From NCBI RefSeq assembly GCF_022479115.1, contig NZ_CP092497.1, forward strand, positions 1,178,001 through 1,242,000: 64,000 nucleotides of DNA, in the 5' to 3' direction. The position numbers and the translations under genes were made by a program. Under the pieces are notes generated by a model. The model was not told the origin of the DNA, searched no databases, and saw only the letters and a program-made list of their open reading frames with translations. Shown here one piece after another: positions 25,880-37,071 of the stretch. The stretch comes from Amycolatopsis sp. EV170708-02-1. Lineage in GTDB: Bacteria; Actinomycetota; Actinomycetes; Mycobacteriales; Pseudonocardiaceae. How positions within the stretch are numbered: position 1 is the stretch's first letter; every line of letters begins with the position of its first letter.

Positions 25880-26999
25880 CTGCGGCCTCCAGCACGATCT
25901 TGGCAAGGGTCTCGTCGGCCTCGCGGTGACCGAGGCCGACCGCGGCCGCGCTCATCTTCGCGACCCGGTCGGCGTCGGACACCAGCGGGATCACCAGCTC
26001 CGCGACCTTGGCGGGGGTGAGGTCGGCGTCGTCGACCATCAGCCCGGCACCGGCGTCGACCGCGGGCCGGGCGTTGACCGCCTGCTCGCCGTTGCCGTAG
26101 GGCAGCGGGACGAACACCGCGGGCAGGCCGACCGCGGACACCTCGGCGACGGTCATCGCGCCGGAGCGGCACAGCACCGCGTCGGCGGCGGCGTACGCGA
26201 GGTCCATGCGCTCCAGGTACGGCACCGGGACGTACGCGGGCCGTCCGGGGAACTCCTGGACGACCAGCGTGTTCTTCGGTCCGTGGGCGTGCAGGACGCC
26301 GACGCCGGCGTCCGCGAACTCCTTGGCCGCGCCGGAGACTGCGCCGTTGATCGACACCGCGCCCTGCGAGCCGCCGAAGACCAGCAGGGTCGGGGCGTCG
26401 GGGTCGAGCCCGAAGTGCTCGCGGGCTTCGGCGCGCAGCGCGGCCCTGTCGAGTGAGGTGATGGAGCGGCGCAGCGGGATGCCGATGACCTCGGCCTTCG
26501 CCAGTGGCGTCCCCGGGACCGCGACGGCGACGCGGACGGCGAACCGCGCGCCGACCTTGTTCGCCAGGCCCGGCTTCTCGTTGGCCTCGTGCACCACGAT
26601 CGGCGTGCGGCCGCGCGCGGCGAGATACGCCGGAAGCGCGACGTAGCCGCCGAAGCCGACGACGACGTCCGCGCCGACCCGGTCCAGGACCTCACGGGTG
26701 CGCTTGACCGCGTCGCGGACCTTCAGCGGCATCTTCAGCAGCTCGGGGGTCGGCTTGCGCGGCATCGGCACCGGCGGGATCAGCTCCAGCGGGTAGCCCC
26801 GCGCCGGGACGAGCTTGTTCTCCAGCCCGCGCTCGGTCCCGAGCGCGATCACCTTCGCGTCGGGACGCAGGCGCATCACCGCGTCGGCGAGGGCGAGTGC
26901 CGGTTCGATATGCCCGGCGGTCCCACCGCCGGCGACCACGACCACCGGCGCTTTGCCGGCGACCTCGCCTGAAGCGCCACCTCTGACGGGGTTGTTCAC
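25872..26999 (-). CDS. murG: UDP-GlcNAc undecaprenyl-PP-MurNAc-pentapeptide transferase
   Basis: MurG adds GlcNAc to lipid I on the inner face of the membrane, giving lipid II. The 375-residue protein has the N-terminal [18 protein letters not shown] loop near residue 24, [16 protein letters not shown] near 208 and [20 protein letters not shown] near 280, all diagnostic. The GTG at 26999 overlaps the ftsW stop by four bases. Confidence 0.95.
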   Translation of the reverse strand: MNNPVRGGASGEVAGKAPVVVVAGGGTAGHIEPALALADAVMRLRPDAKVIALGTERGLENKLVPARGYPLELIPPVPMPRKPTPELLKMPLKVRDAVKRTREVLDRVGADVVVGFGGYVALPAYLAARGRTPIVVHEANEKPGLANKVGARFAVRVAVAVPGTPLAKAEVIGIPLRRSITSLDRAALRAEAREHFGLDPDAPTLLVFGGSQGAVSINGAVSGAAKEFADAGVGVLHAHGPKNTLVVQEFPGRPAYVPVPYLERMDLAYAAADAVLCRSGAMTVAEVSAVGLPAVFVPLPYGNGEQAVNARPAVDAGAGLMVDDADLTPAKVAELVIPLVSDADRVAKMSAAAVGLGHREADETLAKIVLEAAGA

Positions 27000-28474
27000 C
27001 TATGACCTCTCCGGTTTGCGGTACCTCGTTTCGCGGTACCGCGGTTCGCCGCCGTTCGCGCGGCCGTCCTCCTGCCGGGCTCCCGTACCGAACGGCGCCG
27101 CTCCTGTGCGGGCGAAGGCCTCGCCGTCCTCGGCGCGGGCCTCGCCGCCTTGGCGGCGCCTCCCCTGGCCGCGCCGCCCTTGCGTTTGGCCGGCGGGCGG
27201 TACGGCTCGGGCGCGGGAAGCCTCAGCAGGCGTCCGAATTTACCTGGCCCCTGCGAGCGCAGTGCGGCCACCGCCTCCGGTTCGTGCCGGGCGGCGTTGG
27301 CCAGGATCCCCATGATGAGCATGGTGATCACCAGCGACGTCCCGCCGTAGGAGATCAACGGCAGCGTGACCCCGGTGACCGGCAGCAGGCCGACGACGTA
27401 GCCGATGTTGATGCCGGCCTGCGCGACCAGGAACACGGTCAGCGTGCCCGCCACGATACGGATCCACGGGTCGAGGTTGCGGGTGGCGATCCGCAGGCCG
27501 ACGACGGCGACCCCGGCGAACAGCCCGAGGACCACCGCGCAGCCGATGAAGCCGAGTTCCTCGCCGATCAGGGCGAAGATGAAGTCGTTCTGCACGTTGG
27601 GCAGGTAGCCCCAGTTGGACTGGCCCTGGCCGAGGCCCTTGCCGAGGAATCCGCCGTCGGCGAGCGCGAGTTTCGCCTGGTTGGCCTGGAAGCCGTCGGC
27701 GCTGGTGTCCGGGTCGCCGGAGACGAACGACATGACCCGCGCCAGCCGGTACGGGGCGATGATCGCCAGCACCAGGATCCCGGCGAGGCCACCCGCGAGG
27801 ATGACGCCGAACAGGCGTTTCGGCGCGCCCGCGAACCACAGCAGGGCCATCAGCACGACCGCGAGGGTGATCGTGCCGCCGAGGTCGGGCTGCATCATGA
27901 CCAGCGCGAACATCAGCAGCGCGATCGGCACCACCGGCACGAGCAGATGGCGCCACTGGTTGATGATGTTGTACTTGATCACCAGGATGTGCGCGCCCCA
28001 GAAGGCCAGCGCGACCTTCGCCGCCTCGACCGGCTGGAAGGCGAACCCGCCGAGCCGGAACCAGCCCTGCGAGCCGTTGACCTCCGAGCCGAGCGGGGTC
28101 AGCACCAGCACGAGCAGCCCGAGACAGACCACCGTCGCCGTCGCCGACAGCCGCCGGACGCGTTCCAGCGGCACCCGAAGCCCGATCCAGAACACCACGG
28201 CGCCGATCGCGACGAACATGAGGTGCTTGCTGAACTGGGCGTACACGCCGGTGCCGGTCTTGGGGTTGTACGAGGCGACCGAAGACGCGGACAGCACCAT
28301 CACGATGCCGATCACGGTCAGCACACCGGTAAGCGCCAGGACCAGGTGGAACGAGGCGAGCGGCCGCGAAAGCCAGGCCGTCAGCGCGGTCCGGAAGGCG
28401 ACGAACGGGCTTTCCTTGCGTTCACGACGCTTGCGGGGCGCGGTTTCGCGCTTTCTCTCCTCAACCGCCGTCAC
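26996..28474 (-). CDS. ftsW: Peptidoglycan polymerase FtsW (SEDS family)
   Basis: FtsW is the septal SEDS glycosyltransferase that polymerises lipid II. The 492-residue protein has about ten membrane helices and SEDS signatures such as [19 protein letters not shown] and [21 protein letters not shown] basic tail of about 80 residues follows the last helix, as in many actinobacteria. The GTG at 28474 has a GGGGGAGA ribosome site and overlaps the murD 3' end by 14 bases; the open frame farther upstream lies over murD and is not used. Confidence 0.93.
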   Translation of the reverse strand: MTAVEERKRETAPRKRRERKESPFVAFRTALTAWLSRPLASFHLVLALTGVLTVIGIVMVLSASSVASYNPKTGTGVYAQFSKHLMFVAIGAVVFWIGLRVPLERVRRLSATATVVCLGLLVLVLTPLGSEVNGSQGWFRLGGFAFQPVEAAKVALAFWGAHILVIKYNIINQWRHLLVPVVPIALLMFALVMMQPDLGGTITLAVVLMALLWFAGAPKRLFGVILAGGLAGILVLAIIAPYRLARVMSFVSGDPDTSADGFQANQAKLALADGGFLGKGLGQGQSNWGYLPNVQNDFIFALIGEELGFIGCAVVLGLFAGVAVVGLRIATRNLDPWIRIVAGTLTVFLVAQAGINIGYVVGLLPVTGVTLPLISYGGTSLVITMLIMGILANAARHEPEAVAALRSQGPGKFGRLLRLPAPEPYRPPAKRKGGAARGGAAKAARPAPRTARPSPAQERRRSVREPGRRTAARTAANRGTAKRGTANRRGHR

Positions 28475-29864
28475 TGGTCTCCCCCGCACCGTCGCGCAGG
28501 ACACGGACCGCGCTGGCGAACGCGTCGCCGCGCGCGCCATAGCTCGAGTACATGTCCAACGACGCCGCGGCGGGGGCCAGCAGCACCACATCTCCAGGGC
28601 GCGCCAGGGCGCGGGCCGCCTTCACCGCCGCAGTCATGGTGTCATCGTCACCCGAAGGGAGGCTGTTCACCGGGACATCCGGCGCGTGTCGCGCGACAGC
28701 GGCGGCGATCACGGGTGAATCCACGCCGAACAGCACGACTCCGCGCAGCCTTCCGGCGATCGAGCCGACGAGCTCGTCCACGGAAGCGCCCTTGAGCTGG
28801 CCACCGGCGATCCAGACGACGTTCAGATGCGCGCGCAGCGAACCGCTCGCCGCGTGCGGGTTGGTCGCCTTGGAGTCGTTGATGTAGCGGACGCCGTCGA
28901 TCTCGCCGATCTCCTCGGCCCGGTGCGGGGCGGGCCGGTACTCGCGCAGGCCCTTGGCGACGTCCTCGCCGGTGACGCCGTACGCCCTGGCCAGCGCGGC
29001 CGCGGCGAGCGCGTTCGAGACGTTGTGCGGACCGGCGGGACGCACGTCGGCGAGCGTGCCGAGTTCGTCGGCGCTGGTCGCCGGATCGGCCACGAAAGCG
29101 CGATCGACCAGCAGGTCTTCCACGATCCCGAGTTCACCGGGGCGCGGGGTGTCCATGCCGAAGGCGATACGGCGGGCGTCGGCGGGCGCGTGCTCGTCGG
29201 CGAGGCGGCCGGACCACTCCTCGTGGAGGTTGTGCACGACGTTCCGGGAGTGGGTGTGGACCCGTCCCTTCGCCGCCGCGTACTCCTCCATCGAGCCGTG
29301 CCAGTCGAGGTGGTCCTCGGCCAGGTTCAGCACCACCGACGCGAGCGGGGCCAGTGTCGACGACCAGTGCAGCTGGAAGCTCGACAGCTCGACGGCGAGC
29401 ACCTCGTGCCCGGCGCGCACGGCGTCGAGCACCGCGAAACCGACGTTCCCGCAGGCCACGGCGTCGACCCCGGCGGTGCGCAGGATCGACTCCAGCATCC
29501 CGACCGTGGTGGTCTTGCCGTTGGTACCGGTGATCGCGAGCCACACCGGCGGCTTGTCGCGCAACTGCCCGACGCGCCACGCCAGCTCGACGTCGCCGAT
29601 CACCTCGATCCCCGCCTGGGCCGCCGCCACCAGCAACGGCGACGTCGGCTTCCAGCCGGGGCTGGTCACGACCAGCTCGACACCTTCGGGCGGTTCGGTC
29701 AGGCCCGGCACCAGTTCGGCGCCGAGACCTTCCAGCTCCGCCAGCCGTTCGGCGTTGCCGTCGGTGACGGTGATCCGCGCGCCCAGGTCCGCCAGGACGG
29801 GGACGATGGATTTGCCGGTGACCCCGGCTCCGGCGACGAGGACGTGACGCCCGGCGAGCTCCAC
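28461..29864 (-). CDS. murD: UDP-N-acetylmuramoylalanine-D-glutamate ligase
   Basis: MurD adds D-glutamate to UDP-MurNAc-L-Ala. The 467 residues include VLVAGAGVTGKSIVPVL, the ATP loop ITGTNGKTTTVGML near 114, NLAEDHLDWHGSMEEYAAAK and YINDSKATNPHA near 315, all standard. It starts at a GTG three bases after mraY and overlaps ftsW. Confidence 0.95.
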   Translation of the reverse strand: MELAGRHVLVAGAGVTGKSIVPVLADLGARITVTDGNAERLAELEGLGAELVPGLTEPPEGVELVVTSPGWKPTSPLLVAAAQAGIEVIGDVELAWRVGQLRDKPPVWLAITGTNGKTTTVGMLESILRTAGVDAVACGNVGFAVLDAVRAGHEVLAVELSSFQLHWSSTLAPLASVVLNLAEDHLDWHGSMEEYAAAKGRVHTHSRNVVHNLHEEWSGRLADEHAPADARRIAFGMDTPRPGELGIVEDLLVDRAFVADPATSADELGTLADVRPAGPHNVSNALAAAALARAYGVTGEDVAKGLREYRPAPHRAEEIGEIDGVRYINDSKATNPHAASGSLRAHLNVVWIAGGQLKGASVDELVGSIAGRLRGVVLFGVDSPVIAAAVARHAPDVPVNSLPSGDDDTMTAAVKAARALARPGDVVLLAPAAASLDMYSSYGARGDAFASAVRVLRDGAGETSDGG

Positions 29865-29867
29865 TTG

Positions 29868-30953
29868 CTAACCCCCGAGACCGAGCTGCTCGCTGTAGAA
29901 CAGGCCGAGCCCGAACATGCAGCAGATGGCCGAAAGCAGCCAGAACCGGATGATGACGGTGGTTTCGGCCCAGCCCGCGAGCTCGAAGTGGTGATGGAAC
30001 GGGGCCATCCGGAACAGCCGTCGCCTGGTCGTGCGGAACACGGCGATCTGCGCGACCACCGAGATCATCTCGACCATGAACAGACCGCCGATGACGATGG
30101 CGAGCAGTTCGGTGCGGGTGGTCATCGACAGCCCGGCGACGAGGCCACCGAGGGCCAGCGAACCGGTGTCACCCATGAAGATCTTCGCCGGTGCCGCGTT
30201 CCACCACAGGAAGCCGACACAGGCTCCGGTCGCCGCGGCGGCCACCACGGCCAGGTCCAGCGGGTCACGGACGTCGTAACAGGCGGCCTGCGGGGTGACC
30301 GCGCACGAGAGGCGGGTCTGCCAGAAGGCGATGACGACGTAGGTCGCCAGCACCATCGCCGCGGTGCCGCCGGCGAGCCCGTCGAGGCCGTCGGTGAAGT
30401 TCACCGCGTTCGACCAGCCCGAGATGACGATGTAGCAGAAGATCACGAAGAACACCGACGGGAAGGTGATCAGCGCGAGATCCCGCACGTAGGACAGGCT
30501 TTCCGACGCCGGGGTGAGCCCGCGTTCGTCGGCGAACTGCAGCGCCAGGATCGCGAAGGCGATCGTGACCACGAGCTGGCCGACCAGTTTCGCGGTCTTG
30601 TTCAGGCCGAGGTTGCGCTGCTTGCGGATCTTGATGAAGTCATCGAGGAATCCGACGAGCCCGAGGCCGACGGCCAGCAGGAGGACCAGCAGCCCCGAGG
30701 CGGACGGGCCGCCGGTGCCGTTGCCGCCGCTGAGCGCGCTGATCAGATGCGCCACGAAATACCCGACGACCATCGCGACGATGATCGCGACACCACCCAT
30801 CGTCGGGGTACCGCGTTTGGATTTGTGTCCCTGCGGTCCTTCCTCCCGGATCTCCTGGCCGAAGCCCTGCCGGGAGAACACCCGGATCAGATAGGGAGTG
30901 AGGAGGATGGAGACCAGCAGGCCCGCCGCGGCCGCGATCAGGATGCTGATCAC
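29868..30953 (-). CDS. mraY: Phospho-MurNAc-pentapeptide translocase
   Basis: MraY transfers phospho-MurNAc-pentapeptide to undecaprenyl phosphate, forming lipid I in the membrane. The 361 residues form about ten helices and carry the catalytic segments [44 protein letters not shown] and [12 protein letters not shown], plus the cytoplasmic [11 protein letters not shown]. The GTG at 30953 overlaps the murF stop by four bases. Confidence 0.96.
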   Translation of the reverse strand: MISILIAAAAGLLVSILLTPYLIRVFSRQGFGQEIREEGPQGHKSKRGTPTMGGVAIIVAMVVGYFVAHLISALSGGNGTGGPSASGLLVLLLAVGLGLVGFLDDFIKIRKQRNLGLNKTAKLVGQLVVTIAFAILALQFADERGLTPASESLSYVRDLALITFPSVFFVIFCYIVISGWSNAVNFTDGLDGLAGGTAAMVLATYVVIAFWQTRLSCAVTPQAACYDVRDPLDLAVVAAAATGACVGFLWWNAAPAKIFMGDTGSLALGGLVAGLSMTTRTELLAIVIGGLFMVEMISVVAQIAVFRTTRRRLFRMAPFHHHFELAGWAETTVIIRFWLLSAICCMFGLGLFYSEQLGLGG

Positions 30954-32482
30954 GCGTCACCACCGTTCGAGCGTTCGTGAGAGGGGGAAGGGGCTACTTC
31001 AGGGGATTCAGCGTCGGTTACGGGAGCGGCGAGCACGGCGTCGGCCACCCGCCACAGGGCGGCGGCCTTGGACGCCTTCACCAGCACCACGTCTCCCGCG
31101 CGGAGCTGATCATGCAGCAGGGCGATGGCGGCCTCGACGTCGGGTACCAGTACCGACTCCTCGCCCCAGGAACCCTCGTGCTGGGCGCCCTGATGCGTGG
31201 CCGCGGCGGCCTGGCCGATGACCACGAGCTTGTCGATGTTGAGCCGGACGACGAGCCTGCCGATGCCGTCGTGCGCCTCGACCGAGTTCTCGCCGAGGTC
31301 GCCCATCACGCCGAGCACGGCCCACGAGCGGCGGTTCGCGCTCATCGACGCGAGCGCCTTGAGCGCGGCCCGCATCGACTCGGGGCTGGCGTTGAAGGAG
31401 TCGTTGAGGACCGTGACACCGTCGGCGCGGGTGGTGACCTCCATACGGCGTTCGGAGCGCCGTTCGAGGCTCGACAGGCGGGCCGCGACCTCCTCGACCG
31501 TCGAGCCCATCTCCAGGGCCACGGCGGCCGCGCTGAGCGCGTTCCCGACCTGGTGCTCGCCGTAGAGCGGCAGCTTCACCGGCGCTTCGCCGTCCGGGGT
31601 GACCAGCCGGAACGACGCACGCGCTTCACCGTCGAGGGTGATGTCGGCGGCACGGACCTGCGCGGACTCGCTCTCGCCGACGAACACGACCTTGGCCGTC
31701 GTCCGGCTCGCCATGGCCGCGACGTACGGGTCGTCGAGGTTCAGGACCGCGACACCGCCGTCCTCGGCGCTCGGCAGTGCCTCCACGAGCTCGCCCTTGC
31801 CCTTGGCGATGCCTTCGCGCGAGCCGAACTCGCCGACGTGCGCGGTGCCGACGTTGAGCACGACCCCGATCCTCGGCGGCGCGATGGCCGCCAGTTCGGC
31901 GATGTGGCCGGGTCCGCGGGCGGAGAGCTCCAGCACCAGCTGCCGGGTCGAGTCGTCGGCCCGCAGCGCCGTCCAGGGGTGGCCCAGCTCGTTGTTGAAC
32001 GAACCCGGCGGCGCCACCGTCGGGCCGAGCGGTTCGAGCAGCTGGGCGATGATGTCCTTGGTGGAGGTCTTGCCCGCCGAACCGGTGACCCCGACGACGG
32101 TCAGGTGGTCGCCGGCGAGCTTCCGGATCACGTGGCGGGCGAGCTTGGCGAGCGCGGCCAGCACCGCGGCACCCGCCCCGTCCTTGTCCGAGACCAGCGC
32201 GAACGCGCGCTCGTGCCCCTCGCCGGCTTTCAGCGGCGGCACGATCACGGCCGGGGCGTCGACCTCGCGGGCGGCGAGCACCGCGACGGCGCCCGACTCG
32301 ACGGCCCGCGCGGCGAAGTCGTGGCCGTCGACCTTCGCGCCGGGCAGCGCGATGAACAGACCGCCGGGAGTGACCTCACGGGTGTCGAATTCGACGCTTC
32401 CGGTGACCTCGGCGGTCCCGTCGGTCCGATGCAGCCGCCCGCCGACGATGGCGGCGATCTCGGCCAGGCTGAGCACGATCAC
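30950..32482 (-). CDS. murF: UDP-MurNAc-tripeptide-D-Ala-D-Ala ligase
   Basis: MurF adds D-Ala-D-Ala to complete the pentapeptide precursor. In 510 residues: [18 protein letters not shown] near 30, the ATP loop [15 protein letters not shown] near 120, [10 protein letters not shown], and [16 protein letters not shown] near 360. The GTG at 32482 overlaps the murE stop by four bases (GTGA), fixing the start; the longer open frame upstream lies over murE. Confidence 0.95.
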   Translation of the reverse strand: MIVLSLAEIAAIVGGRLHRTDGTAEVTGSVEFDTREVTPGGLFIALPGAKVDGHDFAARAVESGAVAVLAAREVDAPAVIVPPLKAGEGHERAFALVSDKDGAGAAVLAALAKLARHVIRKLAGDHLTVVGVTGSAGKTSTKDIIAQLLEPLGPTVAPPGSFNNELGHPWTALRADDSTRQLVLELSARGPGHIAELAAIAPPRIGVVLNVGTAHVGEFGSREGIAKGKGELVEALPSAEDGGVAVLNLDDPYVAAMASRTTAKVVFVGESESAQVRAADITLDGEARASFRLVTPDGEAPVKLPLYGEHQVGNALSAAAVALEMGSTVEEVAARLSSLERRSERRMEVTTRADGVTVLNDSFNASPESMRAALKALASMSANRRSWAVLGVMGDLGENSVEAHDGIGRLVVRLNIDKLVVIGQAAAATHQGAQHEGSWGEESVLVPDVEAAIALLHDQLRAGDVVLVKASKAAALWRVADAVLAAPVTDAESPEVAPSPSHERSNGGDA

Positions 32483-34116
32483 ACTGTCTCCAGACGTCTG
32501 CGGATGGCGGCGGCCAGCTCTTCGGCGTCGGAGAACGGGTGCACGACACCCTGGACCTCCTGGCCGGTCTCGTGGCCCTTGCCCGCGATGAGCACGATGT
32601 CGCCGGGCTGGGCCAGCTCGACCGCGTGGACGATGGCCTCCCGGCGGTCGGCGATCTCGAGGATCTCGCCGCCCAAGGCCGGCCCGGCGTTGCGGGCACC
32701 GGCCAGCATCGCCGCCCGGATCGCGGCCGGATCCTCCGACCGCGGGTTGTCGTCGGTCACGATCAGCACCTCGCTGCGTCGGACCGCCGCCTCGCCCATG
32801 ACCGGGCGCTTGGCCGTGTCGCGGTCCCCGCCGCAGCCGAGGACGGTGATGATCCGGCCCTCGGTGCGGGCACGCAGCGCGTCGAGCCCCTGCGCGACGG
32901 CGGCGGGCTTGTGCGCGTAGTCGACCACCGCGGTGAACGGCTGGCCGAGGTAGACCCGCTCCATCCGGCCCGGCACCTCGACCGAGGCGAGCCCGGCGAC
33001 GATGGCGTCGAGCGGGACGCCCGCGGTGTTGAGGATCGCGGCCGCGAGCACGGCGTTCGCCACGTTGAACTCTCCCGGCAGCGGGATCTTCGCCGCGGCG
33101 GTGAGGCCCTCGGGGCCGTGGAGGGTGAAGGTCTGCTCCCCCGCCGGGGTGGGGTTGAGGTCGGTGGCGCGCCACAGCGCGTCCGTTCCCGGCTCGGTGG
33201 ACACGGTCACCGTGTGCGGGGTGAGGAGTGCGTGGCCCCAGGCGCTGTCGACGACGACCACCTCGGCGGTGGACCGGCCGTCGAACAGCAGCGACTTGGC
33301 GGCGAAGTACTCCTCCATGTCCTTGTGGAAGTCCAGGTGGTCCTGGGAGAGGTTCGTGAACGCCCCGACCGCGAAGCGGGTGCCGTTGACCCGGCCCAGC
33401 GACAGCGCGTGGCTCGAGACCTCCATCGGGACGTGCGTGACGCCGCGTTCCACCATCACCGCGAACAGGGCCTGCAGATCCGGCGCCTCGGGGGTGGTGA
33501 ACCCGCTGGCCAGTCGCTCCCCCGCGATCCGGGTCTCGACCGTGCCGATCAGCCCGGTGGTGAGCCCGGCCGCCTTGAGCCCGGCGTCGACCAGGTACGA
33601 CGTCGTCGTCTTGCCGGACGTCCCGGTGATCCCGAGGACGGACAGCTCCAGCGACGGCTCTCCGTAGATCCAGGCTGCGATCTCGCCGAGGGCGGCCCGC
33701 GGGTCCGGGTGCACCAGGATCGGCACGCCGGCGTCGCGGAGCACCGGGCGCTCGGCGCCCGCCTCGTCGGTGAGCACGGCGGCCGCGCCGGCCGCGATGG
33801 CCTGGTCGCTGAAGTCCGCGCCGTGGGCGCGAGCACCGGGAAGCGCGGCGAAGAGGTCTCCGGGGAGGACGTGCTGCGCGCGGAGCGTGCTGCCCGTGAC
33901 CGTCAGCTCGGCCGCGGCCGGGTAGTCGTCGCCACCCACCACGAGCCGTGCGCCCGCCCTGGCGAGCAGCGTGCCCAGCGGCATCGGCTCGATCCTGGCC
34001 GGACGAGGGGGTGCGGCGACGGCCTTGACCGGGCTGTCCGGGACCTGGGCAGCCGTCGCGCCGGACCCGCTTTCGACGGCGGGACCGCTGCGGGGATCTG
34101 AAGTAGGCACCGACAC
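32479..34116 (-). CDS. murE: UDP-MurNAc-dipeptide:meso-diaminopimelate ligase
   Basis: MurE adds the third stem residue. The 545 residues show LGITGTSGKTTTSYLVDAGL near 170, FTNLSQDHLDFHKDMEEYFA and the diaminopimelate-type DNPRSEDP motif near the end (VTDDNPRSEDPAAI), predicting meso-DAP. A Pro/Ala-rich tail of about 60 residues precedes the enzyme. The GTG at 34116 is chosen because TAACCT lies eight bases upstream, a leaderless promoter; GTG at 34110 is an alternative. The 319-base gap behind pbpB suggests murE starts its own transcription unit. Confidence 0.93.
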   Translation of the reverse strand: MSVPTSDPRSGPAVESGSGATAAQVPDSPVKAVAAPPRPARIEPMPLGTLLARAGARLVVGGDDYPAAAELTVTGSTLRAQHVLPGDLFAALPGARAHGADFSDQAIAAGAAAVLTDEAGAERPVLRDAGVPILVHPDPRAALGEIAAWIYGEPSLELSVLGITGTSGKTTTSYLVDAGLKAAGLTTGLIGTVETRIAGERLASGFTTPEAPDLQALFAVMVERGVTHVPMEVSSHALSLGRVNGTRFAVGAFTNLSQDHLDFHKDMEEYFAAKSLLFDGRSTAEVVVVDSAWGHALLTPHTVTVSTEPGTDALWRATDLNPTPAGEQTFTLHGPEGLTAAAKIPLPGEFNVANAVLAAAILNTAGVPLDAIVAGLASVEVPGRMERVYLGQPFTAVVDYAHKPAAVAQGLDALRARTEGRIITVLGCGGDRDTAKRPVMGEAAVRRSEVLIVTDDNPRSEDPAAIRAAMLAGARNAGPALGGEILEIADRREAIVHAVELAQPGDIVLIAGKGHETGQEVQGVVHPFSDAEELAAAIRRRLETV

Positions 34117-34352
34117 AGCCAAGGAGGTTACCGGCGCGGCATTCGGGTGACTGAAGCGGTGCGGGGTGTGAGCGCGGCGATCATGCTCGTGGTAATGGGT
34201 TTCGCGGCCTCTCCTTGGCACGCAAGGGCTTCCGACTGTCGCTTGAGGACTCGGGCCGCATCGGACCCGTGTTTTCCGCACGGTGCACAGCGCGGAGACC
34301 CGTTCACGCACAGCGACGATCACGAATTCTCGCTTGAGCACCGGTCACCGAC
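34117..34352. other. Gap before murE: promoter region, no gene seen
   Basis: Together with the palindrome that follows it, this gap spans 319 bases between pbpB and murE. TAACCT at 34125-34130 (minus strand) is a probable -10 box for murE. I see no convincing gene on either strand. Confidence 0.5.
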
Positions 34353-34437
34353 GGCGTAACTCGCGTGATCGAAGGCGTAACTCAAGAGTTACGCCTTCAA
34401 GCACGCGAGTTACGTCCCCGAGCACGCGAGTTACGTC
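34353..34437. repeat. Family E palindrome at the pbpB end
   Basis: Arms of about 29 bases built from CGTAACTCGCGTGATCGAAG and GCGTAACTC pair with nearly exact complements around 34384, followed by one more CACGCGAGTTACGT copy that touches the pbpB stop. It shares the CTCGCGTGATCGAA word with the repeat at 56254-56385. Confidence 0.75.
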
Positions 34438-36367
34438 AGGAGAGCACCAGCGGCACCTGAGGCGACGGACCGTCCGAGAGCGGGATCTGGAACCGCTGCG
34501 CCAGGTACGCGGCCACCGAGTGGAACAGCGGCGCGGCCGAGAGTCCTTGCTGCAGGGTGGCGTCCGGCGCGTCGAGCCGGATGCCGACCACGAAGCGCGG
34601 GTTGTCGGCGGGCAGGATCCCGGCGAAGGTGATGTTGTACAGGTGGTTGCTGTACGTCTTCGTCTGCGGGTCGACCTGCTGGCCGGTGCCCGTCTTGCCC
34701 GAGATCTGGTAGCCCTCCAGCGCCGCCTTCGGCCCGGTGCCGCTCTGCTGCCCGCGGCCCTTCTGCGTCACCGCGCGCATCATGTCGCGCACGGTCTTCG
34801 CCGCCTGCGGGCTGATGACCTGCACGGTCTTCGGCGCCGGTTCCGGGACGAGGGTCCCGTCCGGGTTGACCTTCGCCTTGACCACCCGGGGTTCCACCCG
34901 CAGGCCGTCGTTCGCGATGGCCTGGTACATCCCGGCCATCTGCACGACCGTCATCGAAAGCCCCTGCCCGATCGGCAGGTTCCCGAAGGTCGTGGCCGAC
35001 CACTGGTTGCGCGGCGGCACGACACCCGGGCTCTCACCGGGAAGGCCGAGCCCCGTGCGCTGGCCGAGACCGAACTTCTTCAGCAGATCCGCGTACCGGT
35101 CCTCGCCGAGTTTCTGCGCCAGCAACAGGGTGCCGACGTTCGACGACTTCGCGAAGATGCCGGTGGTGGTGAACTGCTGGGTGCCGTGGTGCCAGGCGTC
35201 CTTGACGATCTTGTCCGCGACCTGCAGCGAACCCGGCACCGGCAGCGACGCCTCGGGCGTGGTGATGCCCGCGTCGATCGCGCCCGCGGCGGTGACGATC
35301 TTGTTCACCGAACCGGGTTCGAACGGCGTGGTCACCGCGCGGTTGTTCAGGTTCTCCGTCTCGCTGCGCGAAGCGGGGTCGTTGAGGTTCACGGTCTTGT
35401 CGTTGGCCAGCGCGTAGACCTCGCCGGTCTTCGAGTCCAGGATGACCGCCTGGCCGCCCTTGGCCTTCGACTTGGCGACGTAATCGCTCAGCTGCCGCTG
35501 CAGTTCGTACTGCAGGTCGGTGTCGATCGTGAGCTGCAGATCCGAGCCGGGGACGGCGTTCTGGATATCCCGTTCGGTGCCGGGGATGACGAGGTTGTCG
35601 TTGCCGTTCCGGGTGTTGACGATCTTGCGGCCCGGCGTTCCGGCGAGGTCGTTGTCCCGCGAGGCTTCGAGACCGTAGCCACCGTGCAGGTTGTGCTTGG
35701 AGACGTCCTTGTCGTCGGTGCGCCAGTTCGCGTATCCGACGATGTTGGCGCCGACCGAGTCACCGGGGTATTCCCGCTTCGAGCGTTTCTCGACGCTGAT
35801 CCACGGGAATTGCTTGACGATCGCGTCGGCGACCGACGGTTCGATGTCGTGGACCAGGTATGTGAACCCGTCCGGCTTGTGGAACTTGTCCAGCAGTTCC
35901 TTCTCGGTGATCACCCCGGGCAGCTTGGCCGCGATCACCTTCGCCGCGGCCGCCACGTCGGCCTCGAAGGTGTTGCCCTTGGCCGGGTTCTTCGCGGCGA
36001 AGTCTTCCCTGGTCTTGCGGAGCCAGTTCAGGCTCACCGCGAGCGTGCGCACCTCGACGCTGAACGCGATCTTCGTCCCGTTGCGGTCCAGGATGGAGCC
36101 ACGCTGGGCGGGACTTTCGATCACCGACGTCCGCTGCCGTTCCGCCGCCTCGGACAGCGCGCCCGCCTCGAACCACTGCACCTGCACCAGTTTGAGGCCG
36201 GCGAGCACCATCACGACGATCAGCAGGATCCGGACGCCGGTGAACCGGCTCCGGTTCCCGCCGTTGCCCCGGCGGGCGGTGGCACGACGGGTCCCGGCGG
36301 CGTAGGTCCGCCGCGCGCTCCCCGCCGACCGGGCCCTGGCCTGTGCCGGGCGGCCGGGCGACATCAC
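34436..36367 (-). CDS. pbpB: Septal penicillin-binding protein (FtsI/PBP2-type transpeptidase)
   Basis: This class B PBP cross-links septal peptidoglycan outside the membrane. In 643 residues: a basic cytoplasmic tail, one membrane anchor (VRILLIVVMVLAGLKLVQVQ), a dimerisation domain with RGSILDRNGTKIAFS, and a transpeptidase domain with the SVNK active-site motif (EPGSVNK), SSN and KTGTG. The GTG at 36367 overlaps the ftsL stop by four bases; ATG at 36364 is possible. A family E palindrome follows its stop. Confidence 0.95.
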   Translation of the reverse strand: MMSPGRPAQARARSAGSARRTYAAGTRRATARRGNGGNRSRFTGVRILLIVVMVLAGLKLVQVQWFEAGALSEAAERQRTSVIESPAQRGSILDRNGTKIAFSVEVRTLAVSLNWLRKTREDFAAKNPAKGNTFEADVAAAAKVIAAKLPGVITEKELLDKFHKPDGFTYLVHDIEPSVADAIVKQFPWISVEKRSKREYPGDSVGANIVGYANWRTDDKDVSKHNLHGGYGLEASRDNDLAGTPGRKIVNTRNGNDNLVIPGTERDIQNAVPGSDLQLTIDTDLQYELQRQLSDYVAKSKAKGGQAVILDSKTGEVYALANDKTVNLNDPASRSETENLNNRAVTTPFEPGSVNKIVTAAGAIDAGITTPEASLPVPGSLQVADKIVKDAWHHGTQQFTTTGIFAKSSNVGTLLLAQKLGEDRYADLLKKFGLGQRTGLGLPGESPGVVPPRNQWSATTFGNLPIGQGLSMTVVQMAGMYQAIANDGLRVEPRVVKAKVNPDGTLVPEPAPKTVQVISPQAAKTVRDMMRAVTQKGRGQQSGTGPKAALEGYQISGKTGTGQQVDPQTKTYSNHLYNITFAGILPADNPRFVVGIRLDAPDATLQQGLSAAPLFHSVAAYLAQRFQIPLSDGPSPQVPLVLS

Positions 36368-37071
36368 TGACCTCCCTGCGCCGGGGCCGCGTTCTCCTGG
36401 GGCACCGCGGGCTGGTCGCCCTCGTACGGCGTGCCCTGCTGTGTGCCCTCGGCGGGCGGAGGCGCCGCCGAGTCGGCCGGTGCGGCGGGCGCCTCGGCTT
36501 CGGCCTTCTTCGGCTCACCGACCACAGTGGACTGTCCATCCGGGCCGACCACGATATGCGCGGGGTCGCCGCCGGGCACCATGCCCAGTTCCCTGGCCTT
36601 GGGCGCCAGCGAAGCGGGCGATTCGGCCTTCGCGACCTCGCGCTGCAGCCGTTCCTTCGCCTCGGCGAGCCCGGCGTTGGTCGTGCGGAGCTGTTCGAGC
36701 CGGTACGAATCGGCGATGGCCTGCGTGGTCAGCCACAGCGTGCACGCCACGCCGACGGCCAGCATGCCCATCATCATCAGCACGAACGACGCGCGCGAAC
36801 GCGGCCAGCGCAGCTTGAGCTTCTTCTTCGGCTCTTCCTTGCCCGCGCCGCCTTCCGCGTCGGGACGGTTGCGCTGCTGGTCTCGCTGCAGCAGGTCGGC
36901 GCGCTGGGCACGGCGGGCGTAGGCACGCTCGGCCGCCGACGTCCGGCCGCGGGAGGCGCGGGACTTCGTGGTCTCGGTGGTGTCGGGCGCCTGGTCGGCG
37001 GTGGCGGTCGCGCGGGCACGCCGTCCGGGCGGCGGTGTCCGGCGGCCGCGGGACTTCGCGGGAGCGGTCAT
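36364..37071 (-). CDS. ftsL: FtsL-like division protein
   Basis: Position between rsmH and pbpB and topology identify this 235-residue protein: a basic cytoplasmic region (1-90), one membrane helix ([20 protein letters not shown]) and a short coiled coil ([20 protein letters not shown]). The tail of about 60 residues is Pro/Ala/Glu-rich and longer than in many FtsL proteins. It would recruit the septal synthases. It overlaps rsmH by four bases. Confidence 0.85.
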   Translation of the reverse strand: MTAPAKSRGRRTPPPGRRARATATADQAPDTTETTKSRASRGRTSAAERAYARRAQRADLLQRDQQRNRPDAEGGAGKEEPKKKLKLRWPRSRASFVLMMMGMLAVGVACTLWLTTQAIADSYRLEQLRTTNAGLAEAKERLQREVAKAESPASLAPKARELGMVPGGDPAHIVVGPDGQSTVVGEPKKAEAEAPAAPADSAAPPPAEGTQQGTPYEGDQPAVPQENAAPAQGGQ

